From Welwitschia mirabilis (lineage: Eukaryota; Gnetophyta; Gnetopsida; Welwitschiales), in contig JBOZIK010000001.1 in the NCBI GenBank assembly GCA_051453625.1, forward strand, positions 28,879,469 to 28,910,176: a stretch of 30,708 nt of DNA, read 5' to 3'. The number at the start of each line of letters is the position of its first letter. Position 1 is the stretch's first letter. A program made the translations under genes and the position numbers. This document shows positions 11,531 through 22,793 of the stretch, piece after piece. Below the pieces are notes generated by a model. That model was not told where the DNA came from. It did not search any database and saw only the letters and a list, made by a program, of their open reading frames with translations.

Positions 11531-11585
11531 TTCGTACCAATCGTTGCCTTTTTTTCTCCCTTTCAATGAGACTTTTCTTTGCCAT
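11531..11585 (-). pseudogene. rps14: Plastid ribosomal protein S14, 5' end only (nuclear plastid DNA)
   Basis: From the ATG at 11585 the minus strand encodes MAKKSLIEREKKRQRLVR. This matches the N-terminus of plastid 30S ribosomal protein uS14, which in land plants starts close to MARKSLIQREKKRQKLEQ and is about 100 residues long. The leader (ttgttttgggtaatATGGC) also resembles the plastid psaB-rps14 spacer. Only 18 codons are visible before the N run. The segment is flanked by nuclear retroelement DNA and 145 bases from LTR A, so it is best read as a plastid insertion in the nucleus. An assembly join to a plastid contig is the alternative. The visible codons are intact, so the transfer may be fairly recent. 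Confidence 0.8.
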
Positions 11586-11729
11586 ATTACCCAAAACAAT
11601 AAACTAATTTATTCCTATATAAAGAACTACTAGGAAAAAGCTCTTATTCTATATCATGAAAATCAAATATAATCAATTTTTTAATACTATTTCTAGGGAT
11701 AATGACATGGTAGCTTCAGAGAAGGTACA
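11586..11729. other. Spacer between plastid segment and LTR A
   Basis: The part next to rps14 may still be plastid spacer. No psaB coding is recognisable, so the insertion edge probably lies here. Confidence 0.4.
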
Positions 11730-12959
11730 TGATGCAATGCTAAATTGTATGTATTTAATGGATTATTACAAGTTATTTTGTAGAACATTTATACATGTTT
11801 AGATGCAATTCAAATGATTATGAAGAGTTAATGGGATGATGATAGAAAAATGAAATTCTTAGAATATTTAAAAGTATTTCAAGAATATTCTAATATTAGT
11901 GCTTTGGAGGAAGATCAATGATACAAAAGGATGATTTCTCTTAAGCTAGAAAGATAAGAAAGATTTTCATCCCCATTGTCATTCCCACAATAGGTAGGAC
12001 AATAGCGCTTTAGTAACTATTTTAGATGATGACACGGAATAGAGCTAGAAGCCAATGAGTTCTCTTTTTTAATCATTCCCATGACATGTAGGATGATAAC
12101 TAATGACTCATCTACAATCATCCTTAGTGTGGTACTATGATAGTGAAGATGACACTAAAACAATTGGTCAACTTTCATTTGTTTCATTTGTTCCTTTTCT
12201 TGGATTTAGTGCATTTTTTAGTGCACTTTGAGCAATGGTTACACTTTCTTTGTTGTATAAATGAACCTCTTCTTTGATCCTTCTGTCATCTTTGATGTAT
12301 TAGAAATTATTATAATTAGAGATTAAAAGGCAAGAGATCCATCTTGAGTAGTTGCAGATAGATGTTTTCTTAGTGTTGGGCTATGCATCCTCCATTGAGG
12401 TATAGTTTCTTTATAACCTAGATGCTAGTTTGATAATATAAACTTTATTTTTCTTCTATTCATTAATACTTTTTAATATCCCTTATGATTTACATTGTTC
12501 TTGATTTAGGGATACTATTATTAATGATATAGATCATAAGAGAAACCTTTGTTAAGATTGGCGATACTAGTTTAGGAGCATTTCACATTACATTATATTT
12601 AAATTACTTGATATCTTAAGTTAGTCCCAGTTAGTAATAGTTTTTCTAGCTAATTTATATTATGTATGATAAATATTCTTAACAAGTCAATTTGGTAATT
12701 GGATAGTTGTTCATCTAGATTAAATTGACTTTGCATTGCATTGTGTGTTTATTTTCTTACATCATTGCATTAGGTTTAAGAGGATATAATATTTTTTTTC
12801 AAAATCAATTCTTCTTTGTCTTGTCTCACATGCCTTTAATAGGTTTATGACATTTGAGCCACTCCCACATATACTAGTATACCATATTTTCAATAGATTT
12901 ATTTGTGATTAATAGGATTTGATAAAAGATAGAACATTACAAAATTATCCACTGTAACA
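11730..12959 (+). mobile_element. LTR A: 5' LTR of the outer Ty3-type element
   Basis: The LTR starts TGATGCAATGCTAA and ends ACTGTAACA, 1230 bases, three bases before a primer-binding site. It has a TATA box at 12256-12263 and three TCATCC-to-GGATGA motif units at about 11968, 12072 and 12118. It is alignable by eye along its whole length with LTR D (for example ttgttgtataaa, gttgggctatgcatc, taatatttt near the end), and more distantly with B, C and E. The five bases before it (gtaca) are not repeated after D, so no target duplication is seen. Confidence 0.8.
12256..12263 (+). promoter_or_regulatory. TATA box of LTR A
   Basis: TATAAATG lies within ttgttgtataaatgaacctc. A TATA box occurs at the equivalent place in LTRs B (18309), C (25315), D (26710) and E (28329), which supports this as the U3 promoter. 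Confidence 0.65.
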
Positions 12960-12962
12960 TCT

Positions 12963-12980
12963 TGGCACTGTTACTAGGGA
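12963..12980 (+). other. Primer-binding site after LTR A (tRNA-Asp type)
   Basis: TGGCACTGTTACTAGGGA lies three bases after the LTR end. It matches the complement of the plant tRNA-Asp 3' end used by Athila-like elements, except at five positions, all C to T or G to A. Confidence 0.8.
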
Positions 12981-14170
12981 ATGCTACTAAGGAGTATGAG
13001 GATTATCATTACTCAAGTAAGTAAATTAGATTTAATTCAAATATTTATCTTTAGTAACATTGTATTTGTAGTTAAAATCATAAGTTTATTTTTTGTAATT
13101 TTTGAATTTTTAGTCTATAAAAATACTTTGTCATTCCCTATGTCATCCACTCGACATTGAGGATAACATGCACAGATTTATTTTTTCTACAACTTTTTCC
13201 TTTAGGATTTTATGTATCTAGTTTTTATAGCATAATAATATGTCATATTCGTTGTTGTCCCCAAGACACATAGGATGATAGTGATGAATCTATTCTCTAT
13301 AATTCCTTCTTTCTATTATATAATTTTTTTCTATGATCATTTGTTAGTCATCCCATTCACGGTTAAAACAATATTCATTACACATCTTTTGAGTGTTAAG
13401 GATCTAGAAAATAAAACATCAAAGAAAGCAAAACTTAATCTTCACTGTGTACTTATCTTCCTTACTATCTTGAATTAGATCTATTATTTCATTCCTCTCA
13501 ATTACTTCAATGAATAGTGGTAAACTTGAAGAAATTCTTTTTGAAAAGAGGAGAAACTTAAAAACTATTGAGGATAATGGTAAGATAACAATTTAAGAAG
13601 TTTTTGCAAAAAGAGAAAGAACAATATAAAATGATAATGAAAGTAAGAACTGGGCTCCTTACTCTTTTTAACCTTCTTATTCTTTTTTTTTCTTTCTGTT
13701 AACTCTATATAGAATTGACAACAATGAGTTTCCACATTTTAGGGATTCCACCTCATTTAGAGAAACTTCTTACAATTATTTTTACCAATCACATCCATCC
13801 TCCATAAATTACTATGAAGATGATCCATCTCCTATGAACTACTGTGAGGAAGAAAATGATCCAATGAAAGAAATGATTTATGAAACAAAGAAGAAAAAAC
13901 CTTGAAAATTTAATTAAGATCTTTTAATATATACTATTATAAAATCAAGGTTATTTTACAAGACAACATTCTCAAACCTGTCTTTCTTCATCCTAGCTTG
14001 AGGAAAATGAGAAGAACATAGAAACAAATGTCAGTGATTCTTTCTTTCAAATACAAAATAAAATTTTAAATTAATCTTCAACATTCTACTTATTAGAAGA
14101 TGAGCAAAGGAGACACAACAATGATACAACTCAATATTTTAACAATAATTATAAAGATGACCATTTATTA

Positions 14171-14463
14171 GATGATGATATTAAGGTGTTAGATTATATC
14201 CCTATAATCTATTTACTAGTAGATCATTTATATGAGAAATCCATTGATGAAAAATTTAAAAAAATTTTAATCTATGTTGAAGATGATGCTTACATTTATC
14301 TTCATAATCTTTTTGATAAATCTAACAATTTAGAGAATGAGAGCCATACTCCATAAAAGAAGGAAGATATAGTCACAAACAATGATGAGGAAAGTAAAGA
14401 AACAACCAAAAAAAATAATGATAAAGGTAATAATGAAGAAAATGATCATAATAAAGACTCATA
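14171..14463 (+). pseudogene. Acidic reading frame of unknown function, outer copy
   Basis: The frame reads DDDIKVLDYIPIIYLLVDHL, later DKSNNLENESH, then a stop at 14354-14356, and continues acidic and lysine-rich. The inner element has the same protein text (about 20310-20543) with many replacements but the same order. Conserved protein text between two otherwise diverged copies points to past coding. The stretch is rich in D, E, N and K, with no domain that I recognise. Its place shortly after the leader is where gag normally begins, but it does not look like gag. Confidence 0.5.
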
Positions 14464-14799
14464 GATATTTATTCAAACTTCATAGAGGATATACTTATTC
14501 ATTCTATCCATAATTTCCACCTATGCCTTTATGTATAACTTCAAACTACGTCCTTTCATTTCACTTCTACTTTCACTTTTATATTACCTTATGATCTTGA
14601 TAAGGATAACATTTCTCCATATCTTCCATCTAAATCTTCATATAATTCTCAAATACACCTTACTTTCTGTGACTTTCATCAAATCCATAATTTTAAATAG
14701 TTTATTTCTCCTATCTCTTAATCTCTTCCTTTTAAAAATTCATGTAATAGTTAAAGTAACATTCTTTCCTTTTTTACAAAGTCCACTTTATCTTATGTT

Positions 14800-15015
14800 T
14801 TTAATGATTATTCTTTTCAAAAGTTTGACTTAGAATATCTTGGAATTTTAAATTAGTATAAACCTCATCTTCTTGTTAATAATCCATGTTTAAAAATTAA
14901 TATTAAGGAGCTTCTCAATCTTATTAGACATTCTCAAAAGCCCTTAAAAACATCTTGGATTCATTTTTTAAGCTATGCCTTGAATGAATTTTGTAATGAT
15001 ACTTATGATTTATAA
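14800..15015 (+). pseudogene. Conserved 71-codon block of unknown function, outer copy
   Basis: This block begins FNDYSFQKFDLEYL and ends CNDTYDL before a stop at 15013-15015. It aligns without gaps to the inner copy starting at 20907. Shared runs include NPCL, KPLKTSWIH against NPLKTSWIH, and NDT-DL. One in-frame stop (14854-14856) stands where the inner copy has Trp. Just upstream the frame must shift, since a proline/serine-rich text continues in another frame. I do not recognise the family. It could be a captured host exon or an extra element gene. Confidence 0.55.
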
Positions 15016-17693
15016 TTTTTTAATAATATATTATTTATGAATGATATTTATCACTTCTTTGTCTCTTATTTGAATTCTAAAATGTGTTATTAAGTTTTAT
15101 CTTTTTACTCTCTCTTCCTCTAATTGATTTTACTCTAAAATAATTGTATATCTTTTATGTTTTATCAATTGGTGAAAATCTGGTTTGGTTCTTATTTTTC
15201 TGAAAGCATGTAATATCCCAAGGTCATAATATTAAGAATAAATATTTATATTTCTTTTTTTAATAAAAGTATTGAATAGATTTTAGATTTGAATAAAATT
15301 TATTTTTAGTTTACTTTGGCGTTTTCTTTTTGCTCTTATTTTTTTATGATTGTAACTTTGATTTTTATTTTAAAAAATAAATTTCTCTAGATGGTTAGAT
15401 TCTTATCTTTTAAAAATTGTACATCTTAAATGGCTCATTTGGATTATCTAACCTAAACACTTAGGAAATTCAGAGGTTAATGGACAAAGTTTAAAATTTA
15501 TTGAGATATCTCTTGATTAAACCTTGAACATGATAGAAGTACCTGTCTTGGATTTTTCTCCTACCATTTTCTAAATTCTTCCTTATTTTATTCTTGTGGT
15601 AAATATCATGCTACCACTTGATCATCTTTTAATTAACTAATGTTTACTTATGAAGTTATCATCACTACTAAATCTTTTAGCTGGGCATTTCTAAAGTGAT
15701 AAGCCTAAATTTACTAAATCTTAATACATTCATACATATATGAATTTTATTTTAAATTAAGATGTGTTGGTTATTTTATTCTCTCTCAATGATGTAATTC
15801 TTTAGTTATTTGGGTTCTTCCTTATTTCTTATCTCATTACTTCATCCTTATCCTTAAGAATATTTGATCATGTAACATTTATTTCGAAAAAAAAAAAGAA
15901 AGAAGAAAAGAGAAGAAATAAATAATGACCATGATATTTCATATTTGAGCTAAAACCATGGTCACCATGATATCCTATCACAAGCATATTGGGGTAAATT
16001 TTCCTAAGAGGAGCATTTGGCAATGTGATATGATAACTATGGAAACTCCACTAGGGGGTTAATTGTCCATGTTCTACAGGTTCTTACTACTGTGACAGTC
16101 ATTTCACTCACCTCACTGTGGAAAAATAATTTTACTTAGAGGCTACAGGATTAGTGATGTCCCTGGTACCATCAGAGGCACTAGTTTTCTAGACTTATTT
16201 TGCATATAATACTTCCACATGATCATTCTCCTTTTTTGGATTCTATTGTTGTTTTGGGGTGTGAGCGAGTGAGTTAATTTTTGAGTAACTTTTAATCTTA
16301 TCATACATTGATTGAAAACATTAGATATACTTAACATTATCATAATAATTATCCATTCGAGGGGTACTTTTTGAAGTTTTTTGCATTATGTCATGCATCA
16401 TTAATGAGGTGATTTTATGATTTATACAAAGGAACTTTGCTAGATTGGAATTTTTAGTAGGTAAAAAATCTTTTTCATGTTCCTACTTTTCCATTTTCAT
16501 TATTCTTTCTTAGATGTTTTGTTTGGAATTTTTAAAGTCATTTATGTATAGGACTTAATCATCAGGCAATTTTTGAAGTTTCTTTCTATTTTCACTCATA
16601 GACTTGATCATCATGTTATTTTTATTTTAGCACTTTGATTGATGTTTCTTTTTTTCTTTGATTGATGTATTCCTTTGATTTTATACTACTTTTTTTGTCA
16701 TTTCTTTTCTTTAATTTTTGCATAGATCTAGTTACAAAATCTTGAATTCTTATTACATTTAGAAAAATTTGAGGATTTTATTTAGCATTAATTTTCTTTC
16801 TTTGGTGCTTTATCATGGCTTAATCCTTTTATATTACTTGATCTTTTTCCTATTTTTGACTTCTTTATCATAACCCCTTGGATGATGCTTCTTAGCTTTT
16901 ACCTATTTTTTAGAATTTATGAAGACTTTATAAGGATTTATTAATGTTATTCTTAATTATCCAATTCTAGCTAGACTTTATTATTTTTCTAGATCATTCT
17001 TTTTCTGAGTGTCATTCCATGTATGTCATCTAGAAGACTAGGTGGACAACATAGCTCCTCTTAGCTTATTATAATATGAGATGTATTGATTCTTTTATTG
17101 GGGGAAAAGACTGATTTTTGTAAAATATTAAAGATATTTAAGTAAAAGGACCATTTTAAATTTTCATGACACATATGTATTACGCACTGATTAATATATG
17201 AATTTCATATGCATTATATGCATTATTTAGGAGGCCATAGTAGCATAGTTATAAAAATTTCTTATAAGTATGATCTAGGATATCAAGAAACCATGAACAA
17301 GGAAGTAATATTATGATTATTATTTAGATTTTTCTCTTTTATCTTGTATTTAACACTTACTAATAGATTTGTATAGATCATTTTGATTTATCATTGCTTA
17401 GTTTATATAAATCATTTTGAGTACCACTATCCTTGATTATGCATACAAATCATCATTTTCTAAAGCTATCATTATTACATATTATGATGCTTAGTATGTC
17501 TGAAATTAAATTTTTATATTGTAATATGTCAAATTATTTAAGTAGATGATTAACAAAGATGTTAGTACTTTTATTTTTTCTCATGATAATGTTTGTAACC
17601 ATCTAACTTTCATTCTGATTTTTCAATTCTATCATCCCCATTGTTGTCTAGATGATAAATAGAATAACATATCTCTTATGCATTCTACATAAT

Positions 17694-19047
17694 TATTGTA
17701 ATGCTAATTTGTAAAATTTTGATGAAGTATTCTGAGTACTTTTGCAAGACATTATACAGGTTCAAATGCAATTCTTATGATTATTAAGTTAATGGAATGA
17801 TAATAGAAACACATAATTTTTGACATATTTGGAGGCATTTTAGGCATATTCTAGTACTCAGTGTTTAAAGGAAAGATTGATGATCAAGAAAACTAATTTC
17901 CTTTAGCTAAAGAAGCCTTTAAAGGGTGTCATTCCCACTATTGTCCCCCATAATAGTTAGGACGATAGCACTATAGTATCCTATTGTAATAGCAACATGG
18001 ATTGGAGTTAGAAGCCAATAAGACATCTTTTCTAAGAAGGTTTCATTCCCATTGTTATTCCCATAACATAAGGGATAACAACACATCTAGAGTGAATTGT
18101 AGGATTGATTATGAATCTAAAAGCTAATGACTTACAAATTATTATGGTGCATCATCCCTAATATTATTTCCATGATAGTCAAGATGATAACTATTTTTGT
18201 ATAAATGGAATTAAATTATCTCATAATGAGGTCATGCATGCCACCTGGGGTACTAGAATTTATTCTCTAACTTCTAGGGTTATTGTTCTAGAACCTTTAA
18301 TGTAGAACTATAAATACCTCCTTTGTCCTCACTTCCAATTCATTCTTTATTCAGGATATTCTTATGATGAAAGATTAAAGGATAAGAGGTCTATCTAGTA
18401 GCTATAAAGAGAAGTTTACCTTGATATTAAGCTGATTTTCCTCTATTAAGGTAATTCCACTTTGTTCTAAGTAGATGTAAAAGTTAATAATTAATTCAAT
18501 TACTCTTTTTACTAATATTGTGTAAATGTCCCTTATAACTTAAGTTGATTATACTTTGGTGATATCTCTATAGTTTACTTAGATCCTAAGGGTAACCTTT
18601 GTTAAGATTGGATTTATTAGTTTAGATTTTCCATTGCATTCTATTTCATTTCATTTTCATATTTGCATTATTCATATTTGATTTAACATATCTTATAGTT
18701 TATGTTGGTTAGGAACAAGTAATAAACTTTTTCTAATTAATCTAAGGACTAATTCTTATGATAAGAGTATTGAAATCCAAATAGATTCACTACACTATCA
18801 TTTCATTCCTTACATTTTATCATCATTCATTTTGCATTACATTGCATTATTATTTACTTTCATTTACTAAAATTGAAAAGATTAAAATACTTTGTAAAAT
18901 CAATTTTCTAACTTTTAGCCTCGTGCCTTTAATGGATTATGACATTTGGGTTAACTCCCATCTATAATAGTGTGTGTTTTTTGCAAGTATTGTGATTTAT
19001 AGGTTTTTTCTAAGGACTTGAAGATTACATAAATTTATGTCACAACA
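17694..19047 (+). mobile_element. LTR B: 5' LTR of the inner Ty3-type element
   Basis: The LTR starts TATTGTAATGCTAATTTG, a decayed TG edge aligned to C, and ends GTCACAACA just before a primer-binding site, 1354 bases. It is clearly closest to LTR C (shared blocks include atctagtagctata, gagaagtttacctt, catcatcattcattttg and gattcactaca). Its TATA box is at 18309-18316. TCATCC-type motif units lie near 17926, 18046 and 18146. No purine tract lies just before it, which argues against it being the 3' LTR of the element that starts at A. Confidence 0.75.
18309..18316 (+). promoter_or_regulatory. TATA box of LTR B
   Basis: TATAAATA lies within gaactataaatacctcc, at the position equivalent to the TATA boxes of the sister LTRs. 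Confidence 0.65.
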
Positions 19048-19050
19048 TTT

Positions 19051-19068
19051 TGGTATTGTTGTCAGGGA
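19051..19068 (+). other. Primer-binding site after LTR B (tRNA-Asp type)
   Basis: TGGTATTGTTGTCAGGGA lies three bases after the LTR end. It differs from the expected tRNA-Asp complement at six positions, all C to T or G to A. Confidence 0.75.
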
Positions 19069-19614
19069 ATGCTACAAGGAGCTATAGGATTGTTACTATC
19101 TAGATAAGTACATTGAATTTGAGTTTAGGTTATTTATTTTAAATATTACTATATTTTATTATAGTTTTATAGGATTATTTCTATAATTTTTATTTTTTAA
19201 GTATTAATAAGTACTAAATCCCATTTGTAATTACCACAACACTAATGACAATAATTCATATTTTTAGATTTTTCTTTTTCAACAAGTTTGTTTTTTAGTT
19301 TTTATGTTTATAGTTTTTATAGCATAATAATATGTTATTTTCACTATCATCCCCATGACACCTAGGATGACAATGGATATTTTTTTTCCTTACAACTTTG
19401 TTCTTCTATTATATAATTTTCCTTTTTCTCTATGATCATCCCATTAGTTATGCCTATGATGGTTAAAACAACAAAAATTACACATCTTTTGAGTTTTAAG
19501 GATTCAATAATTTTGATAAAATTATGAAATATTAAAGAGAGAAGAACTTGATCTATACTATCTACTTATTTTTCTTACCATCTTGAATTAGACTCTTTTA
19601 CTTTGTTCTTCTCA

Positions 19615-19959
19615 ATTGCTTCAATGAATAGTAATAGAAGGACCCTTGGAAAAATTCATTTTAAAAGGATGAGAAACTTGAAAAATTTTGAGGACAATGG
19701 TAAGAAAGCACTTCAATATATTTTATCAAAAGAGGGAGAACAATACAAAATGATGTTAAAAGTAGTAATTGGACCCCTTACTCTTTTTAACCATTTTATT
19801 CTTTTTCCTCTTTTTTTCAAACTCTATATTAAAATGACAACAAGAATTTTTAACACTCTAGATATTCCACATCATTTAGAGAAACTTTCTACAATCATTT
19901 TTTTTTTTAATCCCAATAATCTCCCATGCATTATTAGGAAGAAGACCCATCACACTTAA
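19615..19959 (+). pseudogene. Broken reading frame near the start of the inner element
   Basis: In the frame at 19603-19959 the text reads SMNSNRRTLGKIHFKRMRNL, then a lysine-rich stretch with EGEQYKMMLK. The outer element has the same text at 13505-13660 (asn-rich start, RRNLK, then EQYKM), but with a stop and frame changes. Later residues (hydrophobic FNHFILFPLFF) come from a T-rich stretch and may not be coding. Position and basic character would suit a gag N-terminus, but I see no gag motif, so the function is unassigned. Confidence 0.4.
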
Positions 19960-20309
19960 ACTACTACAAGGAATAAGATGATTTAATGAAAAAAATAATT
20001 AACAAAATGATAAAGCGACAAGAAAATACCAACAAAAACCTACAAAATTTAACTGAGATCTTATAATAAATACTATTATAGATTAAAGGTTCTTTTATAA
20101 TACAACATTCTCAAACCTATTCTATTTTATCCTATCTTGAGGAAAATGAGGAAAACTTATAAGTAATTGATAATCATCTTTTCTTTCAAAAATAAAATGA
20201 AAATTTGGATCAAAGTTCAACATCCTACTTATTAGGAGATGAGAAAAAGGAAGATAATTCAACTTAATTTTTTAACAATCAAGATAAAGATAATCAATCA
20301 TTAAATGAT

Positions 20310-20543
20310 GATATTAAATTATTAGATTATATCCCTACCATCCACTTATTGTTAGATAATCTAGATGAGAAATCCATTCATGAAGAAATTAAAAACTTTT
20401 CAACCAATGAGAAAGATGATGCTTTTATTTCTTTTAATAATATTTTTGATGAATCTAATAATCTAGAGAATGAAAGCAACATTCAACAAGAGAAGGAAGA
20501 TATAGTTATACAAAAAGATGAGGAAAGTAAAAAAAAAACCTAA
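20310..20543 (+). pseudogene. Acidic reading frame of unknown function, inner copy
   Basis: The text DDDIKLLDYIPTIHLLLDNL is followed by an acidic stretch with FDESNNLENESN and EKEDIV, and ends in a lysine run. It is homologous to 14171-14463 in the outer element. This copy is open for more than 70 codons, the longer of the two. No domain is recognised. It is strongly charged and probably disordered. Confidence 0.5.
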
Positions 20544-20666
20544 TAAAATAATGATAAAGATAATAATGATGAAACTGATCATAATGAAGGTCCCATAGAG
20601 ATTCATTTAAATTTTGTATAGGATAGACTTCTTTATTGTCCTCATACTTCTACATCCTTTTCACCT

Positions 20667-21185
20667 ATGCCTTCATATACAACTTCAAATCACATTCTTC
20701 CTTTTACTTCTACTTTTACTTTCACATTACCTTATGATCTTAATAATGATAACCTTCTCCCTCTCTTTTATTTAAACCTTCATGTAGTTCTCAAAGCCAT
20801 GTTCCTTTCCTTCACTTTCATAAAACTCATAATTGTGAAGAGTCCATTCCTCTTATCTCTAAATCTCTTTCTTTCAAAAATCCATGTGATACTCAAAGTA
20901 ATATACTTTAATGATTATTCCTTTCAAAAATTTGACTTGACATATCTTGAAATTTTAAATTGGGGTAAACCTTATCATCTTGATGATAATCCATGCTTAG
21001 AAATAAATCTTAAGGAGCTTTTTAATCTTATTAAACATTCTGAAAATCCCTTAAAAACATCTTGGATCCATTCTTTGACTAATACCTTGAATAAATTATA
21101 TAATGATACTCATGATTTAATTATTTTAATAAGAGAATATTTGTCAATAAATTTATTAATTCTTTATCTATTATTTGGATTCTAA
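20667..21185 (+). pseudogene. Composite frame ending in the conserved block, inner copy
   Basis: The frame is open for 172 codons. Only its 3' part, from about 20907 (FNDYSFQKFDLTYLEIL), aligns as protein with the outer copy (14800-15015), so that part is the credible coding remnant. The hydrophobic middle (20760-20900) looks like a wrong frame: another frame there reads KPSCSSQSHVPFLHFHKTHN, and its outer homologue also fits that frame better. The ancestral gene therefore has at least one frameshift here. The function is unknown. Confidence 0.5.
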
Positions 21186-21585
21186 AATTTGTTCTATCAA
21201 AGTTTTATCATTTGACTCTCTTTTTCTCTAATTGATTTTACCACAAAATGATTATATATCTTTGATGTTCTATTAATTGATTTCTATTTTGTTTGGTCCT
21301 TATTTTTCTTTAAAAAATATGTTACCTAAGTACACCTTTGATAGAACTAGTTAAATCTCTCAATAGTTTGGTTCTTATCGTTTAAAAAATTTACAACTTA
21401 AAATGGTTCAATTCAAACCTTCAACTTGGACACTTGGGAAATTTAGAAGTTAATGGATATAAGGTTAGAAATCATTGAAATATCTATTAGTTTAACCTTG
21501 AACATGATAGAATAACTTATCTTGTATTTTCCTCATACCATTATCTAAATTCTTTCTTAGCCAATTATTTTGATAAACATCATTC

Positions 21586-22532
21586 NNNNNNNNNNNNNNN
21601 NNNNNNNNNNNNNNNNNNNNNNNNNNNNNNNNNNNNNNNNNNNNNNNNNNNNNNNNNNNNNNNNNNNNNNNNNNNNNNNNNNNNNNNNNNNNNNNNNNNN
21701 NNNNNNNNNNNNNNNNNNNNNNNNNNNNNNNNNNNNNNNNNNNNNNNNNNNNNNNNNNNNNNNNNNNNNNNNNNNNNNNNNNNNNNNNNNNNNNNNNNNN
21801 NNNNNNNNNNNNNNNNNNNNNNNNNNNNNNNNNNNNNNNNNNNNNNNNNNNNNNNNNNNNNNNNNNNNNNNNNNNNNNNNNNNNNNNNNNNNNNNNNNNN
21901 NNNNNNNNNNNNNNNNNNNNNNNNNNNNNNNNNNNNNNNNNNNNNNNNNNNNNNNNNNNNNNNNNNNNNNNNNNNNNNNNNNNNNNNNNNNNNNNNNNNN
22001 NNNNNNNNNNNNNNNNNNNNNNNNNNNNNNNNNNNNNNNNNNNNNNNNNNNNNNNNNNNNNNNNNNNNNNNNNNNNNNNNNNNNNNNNNNNNNNNNNNNN
22101 NNNNNNNNNNNNNNNNNNNNNNNNNNNNNNNNNNNNNNNNNNNNNNNNNNNNNNNNNNNNNNNNNNNNNNNNNNNNNNNNNNNNNNNNNNNNNNNNNNNN
22201 NNNNNNNNNNNNNNNNNNNNNNNNNNNNNNNNNNNNNNNNNNNNNNNNNNNNNNNNNNNNNNNNNNNNNNNNNNNNNNNNNNNNNNNNNNNNNNNNNNNN
22301 NNNNNNNNNNNNNNNNNNNNNNNNNNNNNNNNNNNNNNNNNNNNNNNNNNNNNNNNNNNNNNNNNNNNNNNNNNNNNNNNNNNNNNNNNNNNNNNNNNNN
22401 NNNNNNNNNNNNNNNNNNNNNNNNNNNNNNNNNNNNNNNNNNNNNNNNNNNNNNNNNNNNNNNNNNNNNNNNNNNNNNNNNNNNNNNNNNNNNNNNNNNN
22501 NNNNNNNNNNNNNNNNNNNNNNNNNNNNNNNN
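21586..22532. other. Run of N (947 bases) in the inner element
   Basis: The flanking sequence aligns to 15598-15611 and about 15680 in the outer element, which are only about 70 bases apart. The run therefore hides an insertion of close to 0.9 kb, or is oversized. Confidence 0.85.
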
Positions 22533-22765
22533 ACTTGGGTATTCTAAGTGATAAGATTGGATTCACTCAAGATTAAGACATTCACATATATATGAACTTA
22601 ATTTTAAAGGAAGATGCCTTGGTTTCCTTTATTTTCTTTCAATGATATGAGTCTTTAATTATTTTGGGTGTTTTTTATTGTTTCACATTTTATTACTTCA
22701 TCCTTACCCTTACGAGTACATGATCATATGAAAATTATTTTTTCAAAAATAAAAAAAAAAAGAAT

Positions 22766-22793
22766 GGGGGAGGGAAAGGGGGGAAGAAAGGGG
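22766..22793 (+). other. Potential G-quadruplex motif
   Basis: Four G runs of 5, 3, 6 and 4 are separated by loops A, AAA and AAGAAA, which fits the usual G3+N1-7 rule. It follows an A run (22748-22761) in an otherwise very AT-rich region. The outer element's equivalent (about 15889-15920) is A and GA rich but lacks the long G runs. A second G-rich tract lies at 22890-22907 (runs of 4, 6 and 4). Confidence 0.7.

Larger units (their letters stand above)
12981..17693 (+). mobile_element. Internal region of the outer element, interrupted by the inner element
   Basis: The region is homologous along its length to the inner element's interior at 19069-24619. Shared landmarks are a leader with TCATCC motifs (13249), an acidic broken frame (14171-14460), a conserved 71-codon block (14800-15015), an A-rich tract near 15885, a conserved block at 16140-16240, and a 3' part near 17430-17570. 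I could find no gag, protease, reverse transcriptase or integrase core, so it looks non-autonomous. It stops at LTR B without a purine tract. The last part, with a purine-rich end, may lie at 26061-26188. Confidence 0.65.

Noticed and set aside
14531-14833. 100-codon hydrophobic frame as a membrane protein
   Set aside because: The T-rich text is read in the wrong frame. The homologous inner region supports a serine/proline-rich reading in another frame, with shifts.
16143-16343. 66-codon minus frame in the conserved 16.14-16.24 kb block
   Set aside because: Conservation with 23032-23135 is at the DNA level, and the inner copy does not keep this minus frame.
11730-19047. Simple tandem of two elements sharing LTR B
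   Set aside because: It would need a purine tract before B and an A-like B. B resembles C instead, and the tract is missing. Not fully excluded.
21570-22566. Long frames on both strands across the N run
   Set aside because: They exist only because N contains no stop codons.
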